A stretch of 64,000 bases of DNA, from positions 15,779,501 to 15,843,500 of the forward strand of contig CM076144.1 of assembly GCA_038025085.1 (NCBI GenBank), in the 5' to 3' direction. Each line of letters opens with the position of its first letter. Position 1 is the first letter of the stretch. Shown here piece by piece: positions 23,887-37,216 of the stretch. The stretch comes from Tetragonia tetragonoides (Eukaryota > Streptophyta > Magnoliopsida > Caryophyllales > Aizoaceae). The notes below the pieces were generated by a model. That model saw nothing but the letters and a program-made list of their open reading frames with translations, was not told the origin of the DNA and made no database searches. A program made the position numbers and the translations under genes.

Positions 23887-23949
23887 CTAAACGCTAAACG
23901 CTAAACGCTAAACTCTAAACCCTATACCATATACCCTATACCCTATACA
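23887..23949. repeat. Telomere-like 7-bp tandem array (nine units)
   Basis: Nine uninterrupted 7-bp units: CTAAACG three times, CTAAACT, CTAAACC, CTATACC, ATATACC, CTATACC, CTATACA. The register is perfect, and the units are one or two changes from the plant telomere repeat CCCTAAA. The array starts about 40 bp after the 169-bp satellite. Confidence 0.8.
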
Positions 23950-24340
23950 ACATTCATTTAAATTAACCCCAATCATTTTAAATGTAAACTTCAACCAGTG
24001 TTAGTAACTCCTAAATAATATGTTATCAAAATAACAATATCTCCTAACTAAAAATGAAATTTTTGGTAAAAACTTAACAACTTTTTGACCCTCCCAAATA
24101 AGGTGTACATGATCCAATAATTGAACTGACTACAAGTGGGTGTATTTTTGTTTGTGTGATTGAAAAGCAATCAACGGTTGATATTTATTGGCGAACCCAA
24201 TCCATGTGAAATGGAAACGTCTAATAGGAAACAAATGACATAGAGAGGGGCAAATATGACTTTTTCTTTTGATTATGTGCTTCCTATTGACTAAGGCGTT
24301 TAGCTCATTTGGTGTGAATGAAAGTCCCAAAACTTTGTAG

Positions 24341-24564
24341 ATGCATTCAGGTAGCCGTCGCCAAGCACGAACCGTCCCTAGTACAGGTAAAAAACCTTTG
24401 GACTTTTACTTCTTCATTATTTGAACAAAGCTTTACATGGATCTAATTTTGTTGTTTACCTCTGTGATTTGTAGCATAACTAAAGTCATCACAAGCAAAT
24501 TTTTATCACACATGGAAGAGATATGTTAAACTCATAGAACAAGTACATGATCTTATAATCACAG
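24341..24564 (+). pseudogene. Two exon-like blocks of an unknown gene
   Basis: Block one (24341-24386) starts with ATG, encodes MHSGSRRQARTVPST and ends CAG before GTAAAA. Block two (24475-24564) follows TTTGTAG, reads in the matching phase as LKSSQANFYHTWKRYVKLIE and EQVHDLIIT, and ends CAG before GTAAAC. One TAA lies at the start of block two. Clean AG and GT borders at both blocks and a protein-like composition suggest the first exons of a dead gene. The family is not recognised. No continuation was found further on. Confidence 0.3.
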
Positions 24565-24839
24565 GTAAACTATTTTTATCCTAAAAAGTTGTATTATTAG
24601 TATATTGTTTATTTAGTTGATAGAAAATCTAAATATTTCACATATTTATTAATGGGTTTTGGAAATGAATTCGATGAATCCCTTTATGTTACTAAAGATA
24701 ATGGATTTTTGAACTAATAGATGGTCATTTTGTAATTTGGGAGTGAACTAATATATAAAACCCGTATAATGGGTGTATGGTCTTGGGAGTTAGTTGTTAA
24801 ATTTGTTTAATTTGGTGAAAGATGCCTATATTTTGTTGT

Positions 24840-25222
24840 TTTTTTTTGTTAATTTGGTGAAACTGGAGTACATTTAGTTGAATTTTTTTATTATACTACT
24901 ACAAGTGGTGTTGGTTGTTTGGAAGTCTTTTTTTGTGAGCTTATGGGAAAAAATCACTACCAACCAGTGACTGAATGAATGACAATTTGTAATCTTAATC
25001 CTGAAAGAATTGACGAAAACTGTTGCATTAAATTTACTTGTTTTATCTATTTTATTGGTGAAATTAGCCTAAATATTACTTGTCTTATTTGTTATTTTGG
25101 TGGAATTTCTCTATGTTTAGTTAATATGTATTGTGGCAGTAGTACAACTAGTGTTGGTTGTTTTGAAATTTCTTGTTGTGAGGTTATGACAGGAAATCAC
25201 AACCAACAAGTGCCTGGTTAAA
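24840..25222. repeat. Diverged direct repeat, about 245-bp spacing
   Basis: The block containing ACAAGTGGTGTTGGTTGTTT and a downstream AATCACTACCAACCAGTGAC at 24900-24970 is repeated in altered form at 25145-25220 (ACAACTAGTGTTGGTTGTTT and AATCACAACCAACAAGTGCC). Each copy can fold through GTTGGTTGT pairing with ACAACCAAC-like sequence. The open frame at 24979-25221 spans it and is not considered coding. Confidence 0.5.
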
Positions 25223-25387
25223 CTAACCACAAAACGACCAAATTCCAAGTTATTATTCTCAAACATCCACAATAACCATGGAAAGGGAAGGACAAACCAA
25301 CAACTATTTCGAAAAACCTATTCTCATTGCTCAATCAATGATCCACATCCTTCCACGCACCACCCTCTATACCAGCCCAACGTTGTC

Positions 25388-26320
25388 ATGAAGGCCCAGT
25401 TTGAAAAACGAGGATCCTTGACATTTTTTAAGGCTGGACCTCAATCCCCTCCGAAAATGGACTACAATTCAACCATCTACTTGTTACTTAACAACTCAGG
25501 ATGGCTAGAACAAGTTCCATCTGGTGATCTAAGGAAGCTAATTTTGGATGATAGTGGAATGGGGAATGACCACATGGAGTTGACGATGCTTACTAAGGAC
25601 GGGTTAGTGGTTCCTGCCCATATTTTTAACTTAACCGATGTGAGCTATCTGCACTTTGAGGTTGTGGACAACGCAATTTCAGCACTCCCATATCTTCTAT
25701 CCCAAACCTTTGGTCCAATTCTCCAACCCTCTGAGCCTCTTTTCAACGACTCACCCATGATTCTCCCTACTTCTCTTAAAGGATGTCTTTTGACCGTAAT
25801 TTCTACTGACATAACAATGGCAAGTTACACAAATGATTTGACAATATTAAAGTTAGATGTGGGTGTAAAACAGTTGGAAGTTCGTGTGGAACAGAGGAAA
25901 AGAGTTTGCTTGCACCAAAAAAGATACGTTGATATGAAATTCATTGCACAACCGAGATATTGGAGAGTTCTACTGGGTAACTACATGATAGATTCGTGGG
26001 ATGCAAGACATGAAATAATTCACAAGAATTTGTTTGAAAATCGGTCCTTGAATTCTGATTTGAATATCCTTGCATGGAATGCAAGAGGAATAACACGACC
26101 TTCCTTTCAAGAACAAATCATGTACCTTTACTACCTCCATAATTCGGATCTTTTCATCATAACTAAATCTCGCGTTGGAAGAGAACACACCGAGGCAATA
26201 GTTGAGAAACTTCCTTTCAAGAATTGGGTGCTTGTCGATCCTATTGGATTTGGTGGAGGAATATTAATCTTGTGGAGCGAAAACATAACGCTTGACATGT
26301 TTCGGGGAAACGATGTGTGA
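25388..26320 (+). pseudogene. LINE-derived fragment: endonuclease N-terminus fused to unrecognised sequence
   Basis: A 310-codon frame is open from ATG 25388 to TGA 26318-26320. Residues about 225-310 match the start of a LINE endonuclease: NILAWNARGITRPSF, then LFIITKSRV in place of the usual catalytic Glu motif (Lys-Ser instead of Glu-Thr/Ser), then GFGGGILILW. The rest of ORF2 is absent. Residues 1-220 are hydrophilic, with no family I can name, and may be ORF1 tail and spacer. After the stop, a GT (about 26341) and an AG before 26468 could form an intron leading to a short tail. A complete LINE would continue with GDFN and reverse transcriptase motifs, and these are missing. Confidence 0.55.
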
Positions 26321-26529
26321 GGCATCCGTGCTATCATTCAGGTGGGTCGATTATAAGTATACACATCGATATCAAACATATGTAAAAAATATTTTGCAAT
26401 CTGGTTGTTCCTTGTAAGTGGTATGTAATATCAATTTTAATGATACTTGGTTTTATGTTATTTGCAGACTTCTGATGAATGATTTAGAGGATTGAAACCT
26501 TGATCACCTACAGCAAGCTTGGGATGAAG

Positions 26530-27189
26530 AATGAAGTTGTTTAAGTAGTAATATTATTTTCAGACTTACTTTTATGATATCGTGTAATAATTCAACTTTG
26601 GAGGAATGTATGAACTCTCATAAGAGAGACAACTAACTATTACTATATTCTGAAATTACGTTATTTTATTTGCTTATTTAGACGTTAACTATTATACTGA
26701 CTTTCATTAAACGATCCTTACCTGCTATTACAAATTTATGTGGAATGTAACAAATTATTTGTGTAACCAAGGTAACAAAGATATTACAAATCTTTACTAA
26801 AAATGTATCACAAAAATTAAATATGAGAAATCTATACTAATAAGGTCTTATGATCCATACACACGCAACAAGGAAAATAAATAAAGAACCCAAGCTAAAG
26901 AATATTTACTTAATAAGTGATGACATCGGTAAAAGGAATGAATTTATTTTTATCACTATCACAAATAGTAAATTTATTTGATTATAAAAAACAAAATAAT
27001 ATATGAATATACTAGCTACATGAGTTTGTGGAAATCAACGGCTGAAACATAAGTTCCATTAGCTCAATCCGTGTGAAATAAATCTATGGCTCAGATTAAC
27101 CCATATGTGGGATGGATCCGTGTGACTTACCATCAATCAATAGAAATAGTTTTTGGTTATACCCTAGTACATCTCCCTCACAACTAGTC

Positions 27190-27190
<1 letters not shown>
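26530..27190. other. Non-coding AT-rich interval
   Basis: No gene, repeat family or terminus recognised. Confidence 0.5.
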
Positions 27191-29290
<2,100 letters not shown>

Positions 29291-29497
29291 CTCTTTTATG
29301 TGTAGCACGTTGTTAGTTTTCCACGGTTATAAAAATTTGTCTAAATTTGGAAGTTAATTGATGTGTGGAATAGATGATTATTATGTTTTCAAATGTAAGA
29401 TACTATCGGATCTTGAATTCATGTCACCACTACTTATTAGTACACATGCAGCAAGAATGGTGAATGAGTCGATTGATGTTTCACTTGCAGAATGGAT

Positions 29498-29567
29498 CAC
29501 GACCAGGTCGTGGTAAGCTATTAGAAAATCTTCTTTCTCTTATAGATGGCATCACGACCTGGTCGTG
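29498..29567. repeat. Pair of 15-bp palindromes 55 bp apart
   Basis: CACGACCAGGTCGTG (29498-29512) and CACGACCTGGTCGTG (29553-29567) are each self-complementary around the central base and are reverse complements of each other. TTTCACTTGCA occurs outside both (about 29480 and 29581). Confidence 0.7.
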
Positions 29568-29762
29568 GAAATAAAATGTCTTTCACTTGCAACATGTATG
29601 CGGACCTCATCGTTAATTGGGACTTTTTTTCAATATTTCTTCACTACTATTAACAACTAACAAGGGGAAACATCGCATCCCAAATTAGTTTCTCATACAT
29701 TCTTTCTACGTACAACTCTCAAATAGTTCATTACAAATAGGTGACCTCAATATCGAACCGGG

Positions 29763-30793
29763 TCAATCAATGTCAATAGTTGCTCCTTTTTCTCCGGGTG
29801 ACGGACAATTGATGCCTTGCATTAACTCTTTTACTTTATCCATTTCAGTATTTGGAACAAGAATCAAGGGTTGCCCATTTATCATTGTCATAAGTTGACC
29901 ATTCACAATTTGAGTGTTGATAGTCATCATTTCACCGTTCGCCATCCCCATCATTTCGCCCGTAACCTAAAATGAATATAGGAATATTTTAGACAACCAA
30001 CACACTCATCAATTCACTCATGTCACTAGGCAGGTAGTAAGTTTAAATGTTTACCAATTCATCTTCTTCACCCAAACTTTTTCCATTGTTCATTTTTGGT
30101 AGAAATACTTCCACTGGCATACATGTTTGGATAGACGGCGGTTCCCAATGTACCTATATTATCAAAGTAAACTTCTTATTTAAGAAATATTATTTTTTAT
30201 GACATGGTATATGAATCCACATATAATGGACTTACCATGGCTTGGGTAATTTGGGATTCAGTAATGGTGTTCCTGCTTGCCTATTCAGACATTTGCGTGT
30301 TTGGCAAACTTTGAACACCATCATTCACAACACTAGTATCCGCATCACCAGGGCGCTGTTTTACATAGCATATGTTAATTACCCAGTCCACCACCTTTAT
30401 AACTACATCTTACTATAATTAATCAATATCACTCACCAAAGCAAGTTCGGGGACGGTTTCACTTGTCGCCTTACCCTTGCTAACCTTTGATATACTGGAA
30501 TTAGTTGCAGCAACCGAATCCGACCCAACTATAACAACCTGTGAAAATACAGTACATTAAGGATATTTAACATAGGATTATTATGATTAGTTATTTGATA
30601 AATGCAAACAACACTCACATCAGATTTTTTGGGTCGCCCCCTTCTCCTTGTCTGAGGTGGGAAGTTTCTGGTGATAGTGTTGGTGATGGTGACCGTTTCG
30701 CATTTCCTCTCTTGTTTTTCTCAGGTGAACTCATCATCCTCTTCTTGCTTGGTCTCCCCTTTGTAATTACAACCAAGGGATCCAAATACGTTT
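29763..30793 (-). pseudogene. FAR1/FHY3-like gene, 3' exons (separated from the rest by a retrotransposon)
   Basis: On the minus strand, the exon abutting the retrotransposon (30620-30793) starts YLDPLVVITKGRPSKKRMMS, the KGRP/KKR tail typical of FAR1-related proteins, and after a frame change ends RRRGRPKKSD (AT-hook-like) before GTGAGT. Further exons with matching phase follow: VVIVGSDSVAATNSS to TSETVPELAL (about 30436-30540), a block with QSLPNTQMSE (one TAG) at about 30240-30355, VHWEPPSIQTC to LGEEDEL (about 30053-30157), and a last exon VTGEMMGMANGEMMTI to GATIDID and TGA at 29763. Introns have GT...AG borders. The 5' part of the gene lies at 44836-46998, across the inserted element. 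A stop and a frameshift suggest pseudogene status. Confidence 0.72.
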
Positions 30794-31269
30794 TGTAAAC
30801 ACCAAAATCGGTTCCCCCTTTTTAAATGTCCAATGATGATAACCTATAATGAACATAATGAATTGAATGTCAATACTCAAAATACTTGTGCTTATTTGTG
30901 TCCCAATATCCATATTTATTCCGGACCCTTCACATTTCCATATCATCTAATAGCTCTTTCCAACGCTATCTCATTTATCCCAATCGGATATCGAAGTCAA
31001 AAGTTATGATCACTACACCAAAAAAACACTTACGACAGCGGTCGATTTGAGCCAACGACAGCGGTTTCGAACGCTTTTGTCTCGAGCGCGGTCGTAAGTG
31101 AGACACCTACGACAACGGTTCAGGTTCGACAGCTGTCGTAGGTTTATATACGACAGCGGTTCAAAATCGACCGCTGTAGTATGTCGATCAAAGTTCACTT
31201 TTGACTTATCTTTAATTTACGACAGCGGTCGTTGACGTTACTGTCGTAGGTCATTTACGACAGCGGCTG

Positions 31270-31304
31270 ACTGACCGCTGTTGTAAGTGTTTTTTTTTTG
31301 TTTG

Positions 31305-31343
<39 letters not shown>
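31270..31343. repeat. Homopolymer T-rich tract
   Basis: T-runs interrupted only by GTTTGC, the longest about 36 T (about 31307-31343), directly inside the subterminal repeat of the CACTA element. A similar but broken T-rich tract lies near the other end (35500-35545). Confidence 0.9.
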
Positions 31344-31344
<1 letters not shown>

Positions 31345-31932
31345 AAGGCGAGCCTTGAATGTTTAAGTAGAAGCACATAAACTCTATCTTTGCGCCAAAA
31401 GTACAAATTACAATATCAAAATACAGTGTCATAAACACAATAGAAGAAACCAAATCAACAAAGTTATTATTTTATAATAACACCAATCCCAAATACAAAG
31501 AAATTAGAAAGAGTACATTAATCTCCTCCTAAAAAAAAGAGTATATTAATCTACCACAAAATGCTAACTAATTAGCTTAACTCATAATATAGCATGTCCT
31601 ACGCTCATAACGTCATCAACCGAGATGGTGAACAACTGGGACATCTGGAATCTTCTTAAAATGCTACCACCAGATGGCCTGAAAATATACTCTGTGGAGA
31701 TAACACAATGAGGCAAGTTAACAGTTCATGTTTACCGTTCATATATCTGACACCAGTTGGCCTGAAAATACACTCTGTGGTAAAAGGGAGGGAAAGGGAA
31801 TGTATACACCTCAACGTCTTTACGAGGAATAGCCCTAGGTGGAGCAATGGGATCATCTACAGCCTGCAAACATTTAGATTAAGTTGCTTAGAGATTGGTT
31901 TTTCAAGAACAGCAAAGACTAACAAGTTCTTA

Positions 31933-32224
31933 GGTGGTGTTTACTAGATTGCAATCAAATGCAATGCAATGCAATCATTTTATAGGGTAAATGGGAAGTG
32001 AAAAAGAAAAAAGAGGAGGAAGGAGATGGAAAAAGTAAGATTGATTACACAATCCAAAGTAATCATGATTACATGGGAAAAGTTGAGCAATTGTGATTAC
32101 AATGGATAATGCAATCAACCCCACTTTTCCTATCCCTCTCCTCCCACTCCTTTTTTCACATCCCATTTACCCTATATAATGATTGCATTGCATTGCATTT
32201 GATTGCAACCTAGTAAACAAGGCC
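31933..32224. mobile_element. Tourist-like MITE (PIF/Harbinger), 292 bp, inside the CACTA element
   Basis: The ends GGTGGTGTTTACTAGATTGC and GCAACCTAGTAAACAAGGCC are inverted. The inverted repeat runs about 60 bp (TGCAATGCAATGCAATCAT versus ATGATTGCATTGCATTGCA). TTA flanks both sides (31930-31932 and 32225-32227), the family's 3-bp target duplication. No coding capacity. The interior also pairs partly (GATTACA versus TGTAATC motifs), so the whole element can form a long hairpin. Confidence 0.92.
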
Positions 32225-35200
32225 TTAGTGTTCATTTCAACTTCGACAACCAGAACTTAACAGCTGATTCCAAAAGCATTCAACCTTCTGTTATTAAAGT
32301 ACTTCAAATAGTCTAGTGAAACATCTATAAACTGGGAATAGAAGTACCTCGCCGGTAGTTTGCAGTGTCTTACTCTCTTCTGTGAGGTGTTTTCTAAAAT
32401 TGAAAGTGAGAGTAGAGATGTTTGCAAATGTGGATAGTCTATAAAAACAACCTGCTGGGGTAGTATGAGAATCCACGATCTTCGCAAATGGGACAGTCTA
32501 TAGAAACCAGTAGTTTGCAGTGTCTTCAAGTTTAAGCTCTGACGTGGAAATTCTCAAATTCCTACAATCACATCATATATATTAAGGTACAGTGCGTTTT
32601 ATAGTTTTCCATCTTGGTGTGTAGGCTTTAGTTTTGAGGCCAAGATAGATGTACATGTTCATATATATACGATACTATAGTAGTAAAAACCGTGGCAATT
32701 ATTAGCCACATTCAACCAAAATAAACCCATAAAGTAACATTGACACACACCAAAAAATTCCCAAGCATAATACTGGTATATCTTACTAGTAGAACAACAT
32801 TCATAAGATTTAAGCTTCCACATCTGAAGTACCACAAACAAATCCTTCCATGAGAGTAACTACATTAGAATACCTGGAAAAAATATCAGCAGAGTTAATT
32901 CAAGAAATTGGGGAAGATCGAAAAGAACAGAGAAAGAAGAAGACAAGAAACTAGACAAACATGCCTCATTGTGTTATTTCCTTTTACCTTTTAAATATTT
33001 TTCCCAGTGCATTTGCAAGAGATCTGTTAAGTATTATTAAACCCCTTCATCAAATCCTCAGCTGCAATGGGCAGATTGAACGGGTTACACAAAGATACAG
33101 CCCTAGCAAGAGTGCAATTGTGGGATTCCTGAAAAAGAATCAGGACCAACAGTTACCTGTGGCACAGTATACGCAGCAACAACAAGACTGTTTAACCCTG
33201 TCTTAATACTCTCATGTTGCACTAAAATTTAAGTATCCTGCTCTCTCCTAGCAGCACACCTCCCTCCTAAGTTTTAAGCACCATAACCTGCAAGTAAGAG
33301 CAGTAGAACATGAACTAATGAAGACTTCACACCAAAAATTCAGATTTGAATTTACAGACATGAAAACAGTATGGATGCAAAGCTAGTTATCTCTTAATCA
33401 GAATGAAGTAACTGAATTGGCTCATCAGGAACACAAAATCTTGAACTGAGATGATATAAATAAGGCAACTTCCATATTACTTTAGAATAACTGTTTTGGG
33501 TAAATTTTTGTCCCACACAAGACCTGAACTTCGTTTGAAATGATTTCAATATTTTCAGGATACTTAGAAAATAGGCAAAGATCAATACTTGAAAGTAAGT
33601 TGTCACATTCTCGCAAGTGCCAGTCTTAAGCCCTTAAAATGAGGACAAAGTGAAAAAATGAAAACCCAAATTGGTCGATCACCCAACACAGCTCCATAGG
33701 ACTGTAGCACGATTGTAAAGGAATTCCGACAAAACAGTGAACAAATAAACAAAAAGACGAGGCAAATGAACAAGCAAAGTATATAATGCCGTACTAAACT
33801 GTAAAAATAAAAAATAAAAACAATTTCTACCCTCCAATGTAGACTTGAAGACGTAGTCAAATCTCCTACTTCTTGTGAATGTATTCGATACTTATTCTAT
33901 GGGTGAAAACTAATACCGGAGTAAAAGGTTTGAGCATTAGACTAAATTACAGTGGATAATATAGATAGAGCCAAATTGGAAGTTGTGGGTGTTGTGACTG
34001 CTGTCTAGTGTCTACTTGCAGCTGCACTCCGTGCCTTAACTGTAAATAGCTAGTGACTCTTGTGAAAACAAATTAGTGGTAACTAGACCATGAATCTTGT
34101 AGCATTTTGTTACAAGTTGGCTGACTTTATAGTAACATAACTAATGTTACACCTGTCCCGACTACCTTCTGATTTGCCTTAACTATTGCTCATCACAGGC
34201 TACCTCATGCAGTGAATGAGTGAGATAATTAAGGCAAACCAGTGAACCATATTACATATCCTTCTTATCTACTAGCAATTTCAGTATGTAATTTCCTGAA
34301 TGGCATTTTTGCATTGGTGAAATTGTTGGGCAACAGGCTAACAGATATTTCGATGTACCTTATACTATACAGTGACATTGATTGTTGGGTAACATGTTAC
34401 GGGTAGTAATTGAGTATACTCTTGAATCTTGATCACTTCAGATTTCTAGCAGAAAACTAGCCTCCTAGTTAATAACTTACTTGTTGCTAGAATTGGGGAG
34501 AAATTACTTTTCTAACCTAGTCATTTCATTTCTATATGCTCTAATGATGATCCAATTCCTGTAAATCCACCAGTGTACCATAACTCCCACATTCAATAAC
34601 TCAAATTTTCCACTTTCTCAATTTAAGGATAAAATTTTCCAATTTGCACCATTTGGAGTGACATACATAGAAAATAATTACAGAATATATTGCTGAAATT
34701 CCATTCACTTACCAGAAACGCAATGAATGTAAAACTTAATCTAAACGCATCAGACAGTAGCCATATTTGATAAAATTTTGACAGCTCAACACAATTTACA
34801 CAAAAGTTAAAATATCAACCGCAAATCGGAAACCCTAGAACATAAGAGGATGGGGCAGGGTGGAGAGATAGAGAAATCGAACCTGAGAATCGAGATTACA
34901 TAATACATGGGAAGAAAAGACCAATTAAGAGCCAGATCTAGGGTTTATAAACAAGAAATCAATCGATTAAATTGCAAAAATTTACATAAGAATGAGAAGA
35001 TTATAGAAGTGATTTACCTTGCTCGAAAATTTTGTCACAATAAAACGGAATTTAAAGAATCATTCTTGGAGAAGAGTCGCGAAATTTACATTTGATGATT
35101 CGCCATTGTGACTTTTATTAAAAATCTCATGTTCTTCTTCGGGATCTGAAGAAAGTTCAGATCAAATTCTAGAGAGGAAAAGTTAAAATCGAAGAGAGAG

Positions 35201-35370
35201 AGTGAAAATAGGGTTTTTAGAGATTGTGCGACTCTGTGAGATTCGTCGATTGATCGAAAATTCACCTGGATGGGGAGAGAGAGCAAGTGAGGGTGGAGAG
35301 ATGGACAAAAAATGTTTGATGTCTACTGGGTTGGGTATTTCTTTTGGGTAAAATGGGATGAATATAAGCA
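32225..35370. other. CACTA interior: probable captured host sequence without an intact gene
   Basis: The GC and composition differ from the subterminal repeats. Short direct repeats occur (TAGTTTGCAGTGTCTT at 32357 and 32510; a GGCCTGAAAATA block at about 31677 and 31760). The minus strand from about 35300 to 35010 looks like a plant 5' leader and a short start frame (MRFLIKVTMANHQM) ending near a GT donor. No conserved protein domain was recognised, so the captured locus may have been non-coding or lost its exons. Confidence 0.4.
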
Positions 35371-35939
35371 TTTGCAAAGCGGCCCATTCAAAGCCGCTGT
35401 CCTCGGGTCCTTACGAACGCGGTTAGTTCTGAGCCGCTGTTGTATAGACTGTACGACAGCGGTTGCAAATTGACCGCTGTCGTAGGTACTTGAAATTTCC
35501 TTTTTTTTTTTGTTTTCTTTTTTTTTTTGTTTTCCATTTTTTTTATATATACAACGGCGGCTAAGGCGGAGCTGCTGTTGTAAGGGTGCTGTCGTAGGTC
35601 TTTTTTGTTGTAGTTGATTTAATGAAGATACGGGCTAAAAACGATGTTCTCAAACCCGCATATCACGGTTCAAGACTAATTTTTAGCCATTCAAGGATTA
35701 ATTGGAGTATTAGCCTACAAGGCTTGTATTCCCCTTTGAATTAGCTTTCCAATAATATATTATGGGCCAAAATCCCATTAGAAACGAAAAAGATATGATC
35801 CGATGATTGATTAATGCGCTGAAACGGACATTTCTCTAGTGTTTGGGCCATAAGTCATAGGATACTTGTGCTATTTGAGCCCACAATATGTCAAAATAAA
35901 TCCCTTTGAACAAGAAATCCAACGCACCAAGAATCAAGC

Positions 35940-36100
35940 TAATCGGAGCTCAAACGAGCGCTCCCGCGGCATTTTCGTGGGAGCGGAGGCCGTGAAACGG
36001 GCCGCCGGGCACAGCGGCATGCCGCCAGAGCCCATGCTGCACTATCGGGGCCGCTGAGCCTTCAGCGGCGCTTCGGGGGGCCGCTGGGCACCTTTTTTGG
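35940..36100. other. GC-rich island in the LTR U3 region
   Basis: About 160 bp with repeated CAGCGGC/GCCGCTG motifs, several of which pair with each other (for example GGGCACAGCGGCATGCCGCC and GGGGCCGCTGAGCC). They contrast with the AT-rich surroundings. The same island is kept in the 3' LTR (about 43505-43660). It lies 40-200 bp upstream of the TATA box, so a promoter or structural role is plausible. This is inference. Confidence 0.6.
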
Positions 36101-36140
36101 CCCAGGAACCCTAATTTCCTATTTTCTCCGGCCCATTCCT

Positions 36141-36148
36141 TATAAATA
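36141..36148 (+). promoter_or_regulatory. Candidate LTR TATA box
   Basis: TATAAATA follows a GC-rich stretch in the 5' LTR. The same motif at 43704-43711 occurs in the 3' LTR. Downstream sequence (AACTCATTATTACGGG, then CT-rich) fits a transcription start region. Confidence 0.55.
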
Positions 36149-37216
36149 CCCATCTAAACTTTGTTTTTTGGGGAAAGAACTCATTATTACGGGATTCAAC
36201 TCAAGAAAACCCTATAAATCTCTCTCTCCTCTATTCCATTCAACCCTAGTCACATAAATCAAACCCATCTTCAAACCCTAATCAAGAACAAGTCTCATCC
36301 CAAGATCAAGTCCAATATCAAGAGCCATTGACATTCAATTCTAGTACAATCAAGGTTCAACCTGAGGGCTCATCTTTTCAACTCTTAAATCTATTTTCAA
36401 AGCATGTTTTATATATATTATGATCATGGTTAATATTCTTTGCGTGTTTTAATTGTTTTATATAGTTCATCATATGTAGATTGTTTTTAGTTATTGTTTT
36501 CATGATTATCATGCATAGGTTAGTTTAATTATTATCCTTACATGATTTTCATACTTTTTAGTTTGTTTTCTAGTTTTCTTATATTTTATCATGTTTATTG
36601 TAAATATCATACTTTGCATGTTTTCCATTATTAATCAATTCAATTAGCGTGCTAACATGTAATTAAAGTTTACATCTTTTATTTTACTTCCATTGAAGTT
36701 ACTAACAAGTTTGTTCATGCAAATTGGCACTTTGCGCGTTAATCTAGCACGGTAAGGTTGGGGAACATATTTCTATTATTTTGGTTGTGTTCTATAAATC
36801 AAATCATACAATTGGATAATCATGTGCAAATCGATAACTTTAATAATTTGGTTTGTTCTACTCACCTAGTTAATTTAGGATCTTGGACGACCGGATTATT
36901 TGGAACCTTGTTATGTGAATTAAGAATCAACATGGATAGGATTAGTAGAGGCCGTTATTACGGGCGATTTAGATGAGATTCGTTTTGTCTTTCTCGTACC
37001 CACACTCCTGAACTCAATCTTTGGCCTTTGGGTTATATGAGTCATAATTCCCAATAGGAATTGGGTGCACTTTGATGGTTTCCAATTGTTTCCTTAAAAA
37101 TTGGTGGCGACTTCATGTGTTCAATAATCCCTTAATCAATCAATCTCTTCTATTTAAGAACCTATAACATATTTATTATTATTCCAATTAGGCGCCGAAA
37201 GGCGAGGGTTCTTACA

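Larger units (their letters stand above)
31011..35615. mobile_element. CACTA (En/Spm-like) non-autonomous transposon inside the 5' LTR
   Basis: The left end is CACTACACCAAAAAAACAC (31011), the right end TTTTTTGTTGTAGTT (to 35615). The last base differs from the expected G. GAT flanks both sides (31008-31010, 35616-35618). The uninterrupted sites in the 3' LTR copies (about 42400 and 43180) read TTATGATTTAATG, which fixes the 3-bp duplication. The terminal 250 bp on both sides hold repeated ACGACAGCGG and CCGCTGTCGTA motifs in both orientations. No transposase is recognisable. The interior (31350-35300) resembles host gene sequence: a minus-strand 5' leader at about 35300-35010 with GT after GAGCAAG. 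It probably includes captured material. Confidence 0.9.
30794..37216 (+). repeat. 5' LTR of the Tat/Ogre-like element (split by a CACTA element)
   Basis: The left piece is 30794-31010, the right piece 35616-37216 (1815 bp net of the insertion). Compared with the 3' LTR it lacks a short segment around 30955 (CATAAGCTTTCC in the other copy) and has scattered substitutions. The GC-rich stretch and TATA box sit in the right piece, so the promoter is intact but cut off from the upstream 220 bp of U3. Confidence 0.9.

Noticed and set aside
31011..31290. Structured RNA or origin suggested by the dense inverted ACGACAGCGG motifs
   Set aside because: Explained as CACTA subterminal repeats, since the same motifs recur at the other end with a confirmed target duplication.
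35866..36153. Short frames through the GC-rich LTR island (also at 43438-43778)
   Set aside because: GC-rich sequence lacks stops by chance. Both LTRs show it and no protein family fits.
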